The notes under the pieces are model-generated. The model saw nothing but the letters and a program-made list of their open reading frames with translations. It made no database searches and was not told where the DNA came from. This document shows positions 9,051 to 16,883 of a DNA stretch of 64,000 nt, piece by piece. This stretch comes from Tractidigestivibacter sp050946515 (GTDB taxonomy: Bacteria > Actinomycetota > Coriobacteriia > Coriobacteriales > Atopobiaceae), in the NCBI RefSeq assembly GCF_050946515.1, contig NZ_JBMNUX010000002.1:178065-242064 (forward strand). The letters run 5' to 3'. The translations under genes were made by a program, and so were the position numbers. The stretch's first letter is position 1. Each line of letters opens with the position of its first letter.

Positions 9051-11375
9051 ATGGAGAAAGACGAAGGCAAGAAGAGGCCCGAAGAGCCAAGGGACTTCCC
9101 GAATGACCTCGGAAGCCCATTTGGAAATGCGCCCGAAGACCTGGGCAGAAGAGACGAACCGAACCCGATGCCTCCTAGCATGGGCGCCCACGAGAGCATT
9201 GACCGACCCCCTCTCAAGGGCGGGCTTGGAGCGCGCTTTGCCGCAGCGGTTAGCACAAACCCGGATGGGAAGACGAGCTCCCTCGACATGGACGCGTTCT
9301 CGAAGCAGCTCATGAGCGCCTCGGACCCGCTTTCGACCCTGTATGACTTCATGGCCGACGTGCAGGCTCGCCAGGGAGGCCAGAAGGCAGGGACGCTTCC
9401 CCCATCAAATCTCGAGCTCTTCCTGCTGCAGGAGCTCGAGGACGCCGGAATTGGCCCAGGCTCCACGAGCGAAGTGCCTCTCCCGCGCTTCAAGGTGGTA
9501 CGCCCGGTCACCTCGAGGATGTTCTATCTCAGGATCAGCGACCACGAGCTTCCGTATGCCTCAAAGCTAGCCATCTACAAGGTGGAGGCGGCGTTGAACG
9601 CAGCCCTTCTCGCCACCCTGTACTTTGACGACGCGAACAGCGAGCCGGTCGAGGAGCTGACGAGGCTGAAGGGGCGTGTCATGGCCTCCATCACCTCGCA
9701 GCTGCCCTCAATCGACGAGCGGCTAAGCCTTGAGGACGAGCTTAGGCGGGACAGCGAGTGGACGGTCCGAAAGACCATCTCGATTGGCGTCGAGTGCGCA
9801 CAGCTCCCCTATCGCCTGCAGACAACCTACCGCACGAACGTTGCATGGGGAAACGTGGCCTTCGTCTGCGAGCTCATGCCCGCGCAGGTCATGCCCGAAC
9901 ATTCATGGGTGGCCGGGGCTGGGGTCGTTCCCACAACCTTCGACATGCGCAATCGTATGGCAGCGGACTACGCGCTCAGGATTGGCCTGTTTCTGGCAGC
10001 GTGCGCCTTCCGCTCGAGCGAGAAGATAAAGCGCGTCTGGGTTGCCGGCATCATCGACACAGCGCAGTCCCACACCTGCTACTACTCCGTCTGCTTCGAC
10101 CGCGAGCGCTTTGGGAAGATCCCCCTCTCTGGCGCATATGACCCCGTCGAGGTCTATCGCAGGTTTGGCGCGGAGCTTGACGAGCACGCGGGAGCGCTTC
10201 ATCCAGTAACCCAGAGCTTCTCTCTTGAGGACGAGAGGTTCTGTCCTGCTCGCCGCTACGACCCCATTGAGCTTTCTGACCGCGAGCTTGATGAGCCCGC
10301 CTCCATGGCACTGGGAGTTCCTTACGTCCGCAACCTCGGCTGCGACGAAAGCCGTCGGCGCGCTGACGTCGCCACGAAAATCGTGAGGCAGCTGGGAGAC
10401 TCCACCGAGCAGAACGTTCGCACGATTCTCTCGATTGCCGGCGATGACCCTGACCCCACGGTCCAGAGGGCCGCAAAGCGCTGCGTGAGCGAGCTTATCG
10501 ATGGGACCCTGGACGACAACGACCCATTGGCGCTTGAGAACGAGTTCGTCTCGGGGGACAAGCTCTCCAAGGCGCTGGACCAATCGGAGAAGCTCCTTGC
10601 GGCATATAGGGAAAACGACGCTTTCGACACCCTAGAAGCTGCGCTAGACCCGATAGAGAAAAGCGGCAAGTACCTTGACTATGGGCTTACCGAATGGCGG
10701 TCCTTTGAGAACTATGTGGACCGCGCGCTCTACAACCGGCTGCTGTGGAGCGGCACCTCCGAGATCAAGCTTGCGCCGACGGGGTATCTCGATGCCCTAT
10801 TGATGTCTTCGTCGCTTGCGGCCATGAGCGGAGACGCAGAGCTCGCCATCAGGAGGGCAAGGCGCGCCGTAGAGGTTGCCCCCATGAGCTCAAACAGCCG
10901 CGTTCAGCTGGCGAGGATGCTCTACATGTATCAGGACGCCAGTGGCGCGAGAGACACTTTGAACGAGATGCTTCTGCTGGCTCACAGCGCCGAGGGACTC
11001 GCATACGGCTACTACGGCATGGCGCTGCTGTCGTTGAACGAGTCCGACCTCCAGGCAGCACGCGCGTGCTACCAGAAGGCTTCGGGATTCGTTCCGCTGG
11101 TCGTCTCGCCCACATCCCCTAACGCTCAGCAGATAAGGGAGCTGGGAGACAGCCGCATGTCAGCGAGCGAGATTTCGGCAACGCTTTCGTCGAGAGGCAT
11201 CGTTGAGGCGCCTACCCAACAGGTGAGCCGCGTCTTCGAGGAGTGCATGCGCGCCGCGATGGACGCCGAGCTCTTTCCCATCGCACGGCAATTTGTCAAG
11301 ATGTTCGACGAGGTCACGCGAGACGACGTGACGTTTTCGATTCTTCGCTCGATCGAGGATGCCCCGGATCGATGA
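9051..11375 (+). CDS. Large unrecognised cytoplasmic protein with TPR-like C-terminal region
   Basis: 774 residues, not recognised as a known family. There is no signal peptide or membrane segment. Residues 1-60 are Pro/Glu/Arg-rich and probably disordered (KKRPEEPRDFPND, PMPPSMGAHES). The middle (about 130-430) has a globular composition with RPVTSRMFYLRISDHELPYASKL and long hydrophobic/aromatic segments. About residues 560-690 show helical-pair spacing typical of tetratricopeptide repeats: LAAMSGDAELAIRRARRAVEVAPMSSNSR, LARMLYMYQDASGARDTLNEML and YGMALLSLNESDLQAARACYQKASGFVP. The ATG at 9051 has GGGAGGAGG upstream and is preferred to a TTG at 9021. It overlaps the next HAD gene by four bases (ATGA), so the two are translationally coupled. 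Confidence 0.8.
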   Translation: MEKDEGKKRPEEPRDFPNDLGSPFGNAPEDLGRRDEPNPMPPSMGAHESIDRPPLKGGLGARFAAAVSTNPDGKTSSLDMDAFSKQLMSASDPLSTLYDFMADVQARQGGQKAGTLPPSNLELFLLQELEDAGIGPGSTSEVPLPRFKVVRPVTSRMFYLRISDHELPYASKLAIYKVEAALNAALLATLYFDDANSEPVEELTRLKGRVMASITSQLPSIDERLSLEDELRRDSEWTVRKTISIGVECAQLPYRLQTTYRTNVAWGNVAFVCELMPAQVMPEHSWVAGAGVVPTTFDMRNRMAADYALRIGLFLAACAFRSSEKIKRVWVAGIIDTAQSHTCYYSVCFDRERFGKIPLSGAYDPVEVYRRFGAELDEHAGALHPVTQSFSLEDERFCPARRYDPIELSDRELDEPASMALGVPYVRNLGCDESRRRADVATKIVRQLGDSTEQNVRTILSIAGDDPDPTVQRAAKRCVSELIDGTLDDNDPLALENEFVSGDKLSKALDQSEKLLAAYRENDAFDTLEAALDPIEKSGKYLDYGLTEWRSFENYVDRALYNRLLWSGTSEIKLAPTGYLDALLMSSSLAAMSGDAELAIRRARRAVEVAPMSSNSRVQLARMLYMYQDASGARDTLNEMLLLAHSAEGLAYGYYGMALLSLNESDLQAARACYQKASGFVPLVVSPTSPNAQQIRELGDSRMSASEISATLSSRGIVEAPTQQVSRVFEECMRAAMDAELFPIARQFVKMFDEVTRDDVTFSILRSIEDAPDR

Positions 11376-12070
11376 GCAGGACGAAGAGGGTTGACATGCT
11401 ATGGCCTCCCTCGTTTGAGGCGGCCATCTTTGACTTTGACGACACGCTCGCGCTGACGCACGACTTGTGGAGACGCGTCGACGTGACGTTTCTGAGCTCT
11501 CGCGGCATTCAGTACACGCCGGACTTGGCGCAAACACTCTCCACGCTTGGCTTTGAGGGCGGCGCGCAGTACTGCATCAGCCGCTATGGGCTCAAGGACA
11601 CGCCAGAGGAAATTTGCGAGGAATGGCGCTCGATGGGGCGCGCGTTTTACGCCTCCGACGTGAATCTGCGCCCGGGGGCGGAGCGCTACATCAGGGCGCT
11701 TCGGTCGCGCGGGATTCTCGTTGGGCTTGCTACGACAAATGAGCGGGACGTCCTCGAGGCGATTGGCAGAAGGATTGACTTCGACGGACTTTTTGACGCG
11801 ATTGCTTGCGCAACAGACGTGTCGTGCGGAAAAGACCAGCCAGACATCTACCTAGAGGCCGCGCGCAGGATGGGGATTGATCCCAACGCGGCCGGAGGAG
11901 CTAGAAGCTGCATGGTCTACGAGGACCTGCTGATGGGCGTCACGACGGCAAAGCGAGCGGGCTTCAGGACGTGTGCCGTCTTGAGCGACAACCCTAACCA
12001 GAATCCGCTCGAGATGGAACGAGCGGCCGACTGCCTGATATCCGACTGGCGGGACATACCCATTCTCTAG
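11372..12070 (+). CDS. HAD-superfamily hydrolase (beta-phosphoglucomutase/phosphatase-like)
   Basis: 232-residue HAD hydrolase. Motif I is FDFDDTLALTHD, motif II the Thr pair in VGLATTNERDVLE, motif III the Lys in SCGKDQPDIYLEAARRMG, and motif IV the acidic Glu-Asp in MVYEDLLMGVTTAKRAG. This pattern, with a helical cap between motifs I and II and YEDxxxG in motif IV, is typical of the beta-phosphoglucomutase-like subgroup; substrate unknown. The ATG at 11372 overlaps the stop of the preceding gene (ATGA). A second in-frame ATG at 11396 with AGAGGG before it is an alternative start that would shorten the protein by eight residues without touching motif I. Confidence 0.87.
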   Translation: MSRTKRVDMLWPPSFEAAIFDFDDTLALTHDLWRRVDVTFLSSRGIQYTPDLAQTLSTLGFEGGAQYCISRYGLKDTPEEICEEWRSMGRAFYASDVNLRPGAERYIRALRSRGILVGLATTNERDVLEAIGRRIDFDGLFDAIACATDVSCGKDQPDIYLEAARRMGIDPNAAGGARSCMVYEDLLMGVTTAKRAGFRTCAVLSDNPNQNPLEMERAADCLISDWRDIPIL

Positions 12071-12199
12071 CGCAGCAAAGCGAGCTGTCGCCGCGCAGCG
12101 CCAGCGATAGGACTTAGCTGCCAAGTCGTGTGGGGCTCGTGCCATGCTGCGGGAATCTTCAGTCGCACGCGATACGCTCTGGACGCACGCGGCGGCAAC

Positions 12200-12228
12200 A
12201 AAAAAGGGACCGCCCTACGGGCAGCCCC
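12200..12228 (-). terminator. Rho-independent terminator of the cold shock gene
   Basis: Ten-base-pair stem (12206-12215 with 12219-12228, including two G-T pairs), three-base loop and a run of six T on the minus strand just after it. Lies 26 bases downstream of the csp stop codon. Confidence 0.85.
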
Positions 12229-12253
12229 TCTCGAGTCACTATCAAAGCTTGAA

Positions 12254-12457
12254 CTAGATCTTGCGGACGTTGGAAGCCTGGAGCTTGCCGTTCTTGCCAG
12301 TGGTGATATCGAACTCAACAGCCTGGCCCTCGTCCAGGGTCTTGAAGCCATCCATCTGAATCTCGGAGTAATGGACGAACAGATCGTCGCCATCCTCACG
12401 AGAGATGAAGCCATAGCCCTTGTCGGGGTTGAACCACTTAACAGTACCCTGTGCCAT
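12254..12457 (-). CDS. Cold shock protein, single CSD domain
   Basis: 67-residue CspA-family protein that binds single-stranded RNA/DNA and melts RNA structure. It opens MAQGTVKWFNPDKGYGFI, with RNP1 (KGYGFI) and RNP2 (LFVHYS) aromatic patches, and ends with LQASNVRKI. The ATG at 12457 is the family start (MxxGTVKWF) and has AGAAAGGCACGTT upstream; an in-frame upstream ATG would add 12 non-conserved residues. Monocistronic, with a structured leader upstream and a strong terminator downstream. Confidence 0.96.
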   Translation of the reverse strand: MAQGTVKWFNPDKGYGFISREDGDDLFVHYSEIQMDGFKTLDEGQAVEFDITTGKNGKLQASNVRKI

Positions 12458-12531
12458 AACGTGCCTTTCTTTCTTGCCCCGCAGGGCAAACACTGCGCTT
12501 TCGCGCGATACCTATGACCCCTTGAGGTCAC
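12458..12531 (-). promoter_or_regulatory. Structured 5' leader of the cold shock gene
   Basis: Three successive short hairpins directly upstream of the csp start: TTGCCC/GGGCAA (12474-12489), GCGC/GCGC with a four-base loop (12495-12506) and TGACC/GGTCA (12515-12530). csp mRNAs in other bacteria have structured leaders that respond to temperature; whether this one does is inference. Confidence 0.45.
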
Positions 12532-12642
12532 GGGGTACATGATACTTCAAACGACGCCCATCCGAAACGGCAATCTCCAAGCGGTTGCGATGTGCTTGCT
12601 AAGAGCAAGTCCAGAAGCGCGCGAAATAAGGGGAGGCGCCTC

Positions 12643-12671
12643 GAAAAAAAGAGCCCTTCTCGCGAAGGGCT
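12643..12671 (-). terminator. Rho-independent terminator of the DUF4012 gene
   Basis: Perfect nine-base-pair stem (GAGCCCTTC at 12650-12658 with 12663-12671), four-base loop, and seven T on the minus strand. Starts 13 bases past the stop of the DUF4012 gene. Confidence 0.9.
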
Positions 12672-12683
12672 CCTCTCCTATTC

Positions 12684-14588
12684 CTACCAGCTGCTCATCA
12701 ACGACTCTTGCGCGAGCGGCGTCATGCGCACTTGTAGGTCGGCCGCCCCCGCAGCGCATGTGACCTCATAGGTGTAGCTCACAGTCTGCTGCGGCTCCAG
12801 GTGAATGATGAAGTTGCGCGTGTCAAGCCCATACAACGTACCAACCTTGGCGCCGTTCTCCAAGCCAGAGATGCTGCCGCCCGCAGGAGCCATGATCGTA
12901 GGGATCAAGATCATGTCGCCCGTGTCGTTCTTCTCCGTGCTATAGCCGCTCACATACTGGGGCGCGCTGGCGGCCTCCTCCTCGGTCAGCGTGTTGGTGA
13001 AGCTTGTGGTCACGGTATAGGTCTTGGTGCCGTCCTCGTTCGTCACGACGCCGTCGATGGTCGAACTCACCTGCAGGTACCAGTCAATCTTCGCAATCGT
13101 GTTGTCATTCAGATAGATGCCGAGCACGGGCTGGGAGGAATCATCCGAAATGGAGCCAGAAAGCCCAAGCTTCCTCATGACCTCTTCCTCTTGGTCATCG
13201 GCCATCCAAACCTGCAGACGATAGTCGCCAGCAGAGGTGGTAATCACGTCAAGGAGATCTTGGATGTCGACCTCGCCCAGCGAGCTCATGAGCTTGTCGA
13301 ACGCAAGCCCCGCAACCTCTGCAAAGACCTCGTCCTGCAAATCGCCGCTGCTTCCATACTCCCAGTAGATGTCGCTCATGAGCACCTCGGCGGCGTTGGT
13401 CCCGTCGACCGTCGTGCCATCGGAGGTGGTGATGCCGCCAGTCAAAGCAAGCAGCCGCTGCAGGAAAACGGGATCGACCGCTATGACGCCGTCGACTGCT
13501 TCGTATCCGGCCTGCTCCCATCCCTGCGCAACGAGCTCGCCCGCTCGCTCGAAGTTGGGCGTGTAGGTGCTCCAAGCCGCCGACACGCCGCCGGCAGTGC
13601 CAAGCATCTCCGTCTCGTCGTCTTGCAGCGCCAGGTCAACGGTAGAGCCGGTGGAAAGCGAGACGGACTCGCCCAGCTCGAGATGGCCGTCAGTGACAGA
13701 AAGGGTCATGCGCGACCCAGGAAGGCCTCCGGCGGCACGCAGCTCAGAGTTGTTCTGCGCAACCAAGAGGTAGGTTCGGGTCTCGCCGTTCGCGCCAAAG
13801 AGGGCCGGGATCGAGGGCGCCACCTCGGCCAAGCCCTGCACGCCGCCGTTCACGGAGTCAAGCTGGGTCTTCACCTTGGAGATGACCTCGTTGACCTGCT
13901 CGATGTTGCCATCTTGGAGCGCATCCGCGCGCGTGGTCGCATCGTCTATCTCAGGAGCAACCTCCGAGATCGCATCGGCCAGCGACTGCAGGCTCTCGAC
14001 GTCAATGTGGCCGTCAGAGATAAGCGAGTTCAGCGAGAAGCCCGAGAGGCTTGAGGAGAGCGGCCGCAAGGCATTGTTGCAAAGATCGTAGGAAATATCC
14101 GAGAGCTCGATAACGTTGCTCACGTCTTGCCCCACGTACGGCAGATGGGACGCTATAGCCCAAAGGTTGTTGCTGGTCTCGGCATGCATCTCTTCAGCCG
14201 CGGTAACGATCGTGTCCGTGCTCGACTTGAGGGTGCTCGTGTCTCCACTCTCCAGAGAGCTCACGAGCGAGGATGTGGTCGACTGGATGGTTGAGGCATC
14301 GTTCGCAACTATTTTCGCAGAGTGATAGAGCGCATAGCCAAATGCCCCGACGAGCGCCACGATTACAAGCACGATGATAAGGATGACCCGGCCGGCATGA
14401 TGACGCTTCGGCGGTTTCTCTTGAGGAAGATAGACCGGCTGCTTCACTGAGCGAGCAGCCATGGCTTGATTCTCGGAACTATTGCTATTGGAGCGCCTGG
14501 CAGCGCTTTCATTGGTAGACTTCTTTGGCTTGTCTTCCGAGCCTGACGACGCAAAATGCGCGCCGCCATGAGAAGAGTTTGTCGCCAT
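12684..14588 (-). CDS. Membrane-anchored extracellular DUF4012-family protein
   Basis: 634 residues. The N-terminal 55 residues are Ser/Asn-rich and cytoplasmic (MATNSSHGG..., PPKRHHAGR), then one hydrophobic segment VILIIVLVIVALVGAFGYALY anchors the protein, leaving the long remainder outside. The outer part starts with a helical region (STIQSTTSSLVSSLESGDTS...) and continues into the DUF4012 core: TYLLVAQNNSELRAAGGLPGS, DGVIAVDPVFLQRLLALTGG and WMADDQEEEVMRKLG. The family is common in Actinomycetota and tends to be linked to cell-surface polysaccharide genes; its activity is unknown. The frame is open to 14777, but the ATG at 14588 has GGGAG upstream and gives a sensible topology. Monocistronic with its own terminator. 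Confidence 0.88.
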   Translation of the reverse strand: MATNSSHGGAHFASSGSEDKPKKSTNESAARRSNSNSSENQAMAARSVKQPVYLPQEKPPKRHHAGRVILIIVLVIVALVGAFGYALYHSAKIVANDASTIQSTTSSLVSSLESGDTSTLKSSTDTIVTAAEEMHAETSNNLWAIASHLPYVGQDVSNVIELSDISYDLCNNALRPLSSSLSGFSLNSLISDGHIDVESLQSLADAISEVAPEIDDATTRADALQDGNIEQVNEVISKVKTQLDSVNGGVQGLAEVAPSIPALFGANGETRTYLLVAQNNSELRAAGGLPGSRMTLSVTDGHLELGESVSLSTGSTVDLALQDDETEMLGTAGGVSAAWSTYTPNFERAGELVAQGWEQAGYEAVDGVIAVDPVFLQRLLALTGGITTSDGTTVDGTNAAEVLMSDIYWEYGSSGDLQDEVFAEVAGLAFDKLMSSLGEVDIQDLLDVITTSAGDYRLQVWMADDQEEEVMRKLGLSGSISDDSSQPVLGIYLNDNTIAKIDWYLQVSSTIDGVVTNEDGTKTYTVTTSFTNTLTEEEAASAPQYVSGYSTEKNDTGDMILIPTIMAPAGGSISGLENGAKVGTLYGLDTRNFIIHLEPQQTVSYTYEVTCAAGAADLQVRMTPLAQESLMSSW

Positions 14589-14735
14589 GCTAATTCTCCC
14601 GACTATTGGATCTAGACGCATCAACTTTGATAGACACCGTTTATACGCTAGCATACCAGCCGAACAAGCGGGACGTCCTAGACATAAAAGCGTTGCCCGA
14701 AATTCACCTTTGAAAGATTGCTGCAGAAAGGCAGG

Positions 14736-14770
14736 GGGCGAGCTGACTGATGAAGCACGTCCGCTCGCCC
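14736..14770 (-). terminator. Possible terminator at the end of the PTS operon
   Basis: Eight-base-pair GC-rich stem (GGGCGAGC at 14736-14743 with GCTCGCCC at 14763-14770), 33 bases past the EIIA stop. The downstream T-run on the minus strand is weak, so termination efficiency is uncertain. Confidence 0.45.
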
Positions 14771-14802
14771 TCCTCAACGTACAAGCGCTCCCGCGGCAGC
14801 CG

Positions 14803-15288
14803 CTACGCTACCTCATTGCAGCGCTTGACGATTGTGTTGACCATGCCCTCGCCCGTCGTCTGAGCAAGTATGTCCTCGCAGGCTGCCTTGTCCATGAATA
14901 CGTTCATGAGCGTCTGCAGGACGGCGACTTGGTCCTCGTCGTGCGCGAGAAGACCGAGGTTGATCACAAGCTGCGCCTGAACGGGATGGTCAACCATCGC
15001 GGCCATGGGCTGGAAGGCCACGGGCCTTACAGGCTTTGCGACGGCAATGTAGGGCTTCTCGATGTTCTCTGGTTCGACGTGCGGAATAGCGACGGAAATG
15101 TTCTCGAGCTCAAGACCGGTGGGATAGTTGGTCTCACGCGTCCTGATGGCGTCGAGCCAAGTGTCCTTGAGATAGCCCTTGGGGGCAAGGCGGTCGTGCA
15201 GCTTGCCAAAGAAGTCGATGCTATCTGTGGCCTCGATATCAAAGAAGACGAGGTCAGGACTGAAAAGCGATGTGTCGAGCGTTCCCAT
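14803..15288 (-). CDS. gatA: PTS EIIA component, fructose/galactitol type
   Basis: 161-residue cytoplasmic phosphocarrier of the PTS_EIIA_2 (fructose/mannitol/galactitol) fold. It accepts phosphate from HPr on His70 within SVAIPHVEPENI and passes it to EIIB. Flanking family features include TWLDAIRTRETNYPTGLEL and the C-terminal helix after LMNVFMDKAACEDIL. It is the last gene of the GntR-controlled operon, 60 bases after the aldolase gene; separated from its EIIB and EIIC partners by the aldolase and a small membrane protein. ATG with GGAGAGGATTTC upstream. Confidence 0.9.
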   Translation of the reverse strand: MGTLDTSLFSPDLVFFDIEATDSIDFFGKLHDRLAPKGYLKDTWLDAIRTRETNYPTGLELENISVAIPHVEPENIEKPYIAVAKPVRPVAFQPMAAMVDHPVQAQLVINLGLLAHDEDQVAVLQTLMNVFMDKAACEDILAQTTGEGMVNTIVKRCNEVA

Positions 15289-15348
15289 GAAATCCTCTCC
15301 GTTTTATGCGATAGCTGATAATGGTGCGAGATGGTCCGCGGCAGGCGC

Positions 15349-16236
15349 CTAGGCAAGCGGCTGCGCGCCGTTGGCAAAGACCTTCACAACGTGCGTGAAG
15401 TCCTCGACGAGGCGGTCGTAGGCAGCGGACGTGAGGTCATGCCAGTAGACGATTGCGTCCGAGCTCTTGGCGCGCCTCTTGTCCATGAGGCCGCAGGCTG
15501 CCTCGCCGGCATACTTGACGCCGTATGTGTAGTAGTTGATTTTGCGGATGCCGGCGTCGATGGCCTTGGCGTAGTCCTCGTCCGAGACGCCCGAGCCGCC
15601 GTGCATGACCAAAGGCACGCTCACGCGGCTGCGAATGCCCGTGAGGACGTCGAAGTTGAGGTGCGGCTCGCCCTTGTAGATGCCGTGAACCGTTCCGAAC
15701 GAGCAGGCAAGGATGTCGGTGCCGGTCGATGCCACGAACTCGGCCGCCTGGTCGGGGTCGGTGTAGATGGCGCCAGACTCCTCTGCGGTACCGCCCTCGT
15801 CGCGCTGACCGGCCTCGCGAGAGCCCATGGATCCCAGCTCGCACTCAAGGCCGCAGTCGAAACCCGCGCACATCTCGGCAGCGCGCTGGGAGTTTGCGAC
15901 GTTCTCCTCATAAGGAAGGAACGACCCGTCGAACATCGCTCCCGTAAAGCCCAGCTCGAGCGCGCGGCGCATGTAGGAGAGGTGCTCGCAATGGTCAAGG
16001 TGAACGCAGAGCAGCGCGCTGGAGCGCTCGGCAAGCGCAACCATTGCGGGACCGATCTTGTCGAGTGGGGCGAAGGGCTCGTGGCCCTCGGCATGGGAGA
16101 GGATGACGGGATAGCCCGTCTGCTCGGCCACGTCGATTGCTGCGCGCAGGGCCTCGAAGCTCGGAACGTTGAAAGACGCGATGGCCATGTTGTTCTGCTC
16201 GGCCATAGCGCAGATGTCACGAAGGTTGACGATCAA
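15349..16236 (-). CDS. Class II (zinc) ketose-bisphosphate/ketose-phosphate aldolase, GatY/KbaY/FbaA family
   Basis: 295-residue class II aldolase that cleaves a ketose (bis)phosphate into dihydroxyacetone phosphate and an aldehyde. Active-site residues are present: Asp81-His82 (VHLDHCEHL; Asp general acid and zinc His), Glu133 (ECELGSMG), His184 (GTVHGIYKG) and His212 (VMHGGSG). The usual LDHG is LDHC here. Since the operon has no kinase, the substrate may be a ketose 1-phosphate made directly by the PTS rather than tagatose or fructose bisphosphate; that is inference. The start is a TTG with GGAGGAGG at the right distance. Lies between the small membrane protein and EIIA. Confidence 0.9.
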   Translation of the reverse strand: MIVNLRDICAMAEQNNMAIASFNVPSFEALRAAIDVAEQTGYPVILSHAEGHEPFAPLDKIGPAMVALAERSSALLCVHLDHCEHLSYMRRALELGFTGAMFDGSFLPYEENVANSQRAAEMCAGFDCGLECELGSMGSREAGQRDEGGTAEESGAIYTDPDQAAEFVASTGTDILACSFGTVHGIYKGEPHLNFDVLTGIRSRVSVPLVMHGGSGVSDEDYAKAIDAGIRKINYYTYGVKYAGEAACGLMDKRRAKSSDAIVYWHDLTSAAYDRLVEDFTHVVKVFANGAQPLA

Positions 16237-16284
16237 AGTAATCCTCCTCCAATTGGGCAGGCGGACGGGCAGCTCCTTTTGGAC

Positions 16285-16803
16285 CTATTTCCTCTTGCCC
16301 TTGCCGTACTTCTTCTTGCCCTGGTTGCCCTGGTCTGTCGGTATGCCGCCCCTGCGGGCCTTGACGCGCAAGCTGTCGGGGTTGATGCGCTCGTCGATAG
16401 CGCAGAGCTGCTTGTTGAGCTGCTTGCCGTCGGTAAACCACTCGCCTCGGATGAAATACCTCCCCGAGCGTTCGGGTGCCTTGATGCGAACGTATGCGCT
16501 GTCATACATCTGCTCGCGCAGCGAGAAGAACGTCACCTGGTCAAGGCGATAGGTGTCAGTACGGCCAAAGCTCTCAAAGGTGATGGCATCGTCGTCAATC
16601 GTGATGCGCTTGGGATAGGAGTGGGTAACGAAGGTGTTGACGAAGCCATACACGGCGACAACCGCGAGGACAACCATAAGAATCGGCACGATCGAGTAGG
16701 GAGGCAGCGCGAGCACGACGCAGGCGATGGCGATGAAGAGGCAGAACCATCCAGTAAACGTCACTTGGATGCGATATCTTCCCTCGTCGTAGTCATAGGT
16801 CAT
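16285..16803 (-). CDS. Small membrane protein of unknown function within the PTS operon
   Basis: 172 residues, family not recognised. Two adjacent hydrophobic segments (about residues 17-35 and 38-58: FTGWFCLFIAIACVVLAL and VPILMVVLAVVAVYGFVN) are followed by a beta-rich, PH-like stretch (RITIDDDAITFESFGRTDTYRLDQVTFF...) and a very basic Gly/Lys tail. This layout resembles small bacterial PH-domain membrane proteins. The ATG at 16803 has GGGAGG seven bases upstream; an in-frame upstream ATG would run through the gatC terminator and is unlikely. It is 48 bases before the aldolase gene. Confidence 0.7.
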   Translation of the reverse strand: MTYDYDEGRYRIQVTFTGWFCLFIAIACVVLALPPYSIVPILMVVLAVVAVYGFVNTFVTHSYPKRITIDDDAITFESFGRTDTYRLDQVTFFSLREQMYDSAYVRIKAPERSGRYFIRGEWFTDGKQLNKQLCAIDERINPDSLRVKARRGGIPTDQGNQGKKKYGKGKRK

Positions 16804-16830
16804 GGGTGCCTCCCGTTGGTCTTTCTGTCT

Positions 16831-16865
16831 AAAAAAGGCAGGCCGCCCCAAAGGAGCGACCCGCC
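16831..16865 (-). terminator. Strong terminator inside the PTS operon, after EIIC
   Basis: Thirteen-base-pair stem (16837-16849 with 16853-16865, three G-T pairs), three-base loop and six T on the minus strand. It sits between the EIIC stop and the start of the next gene, so it should reduce transcription of the membrane protein, aldolase and EIIA genes, or they have a separate promoter. Confidence 0.85.
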
Positions 16866-16883
16866 TCAAAGCAAGAACGCCAA

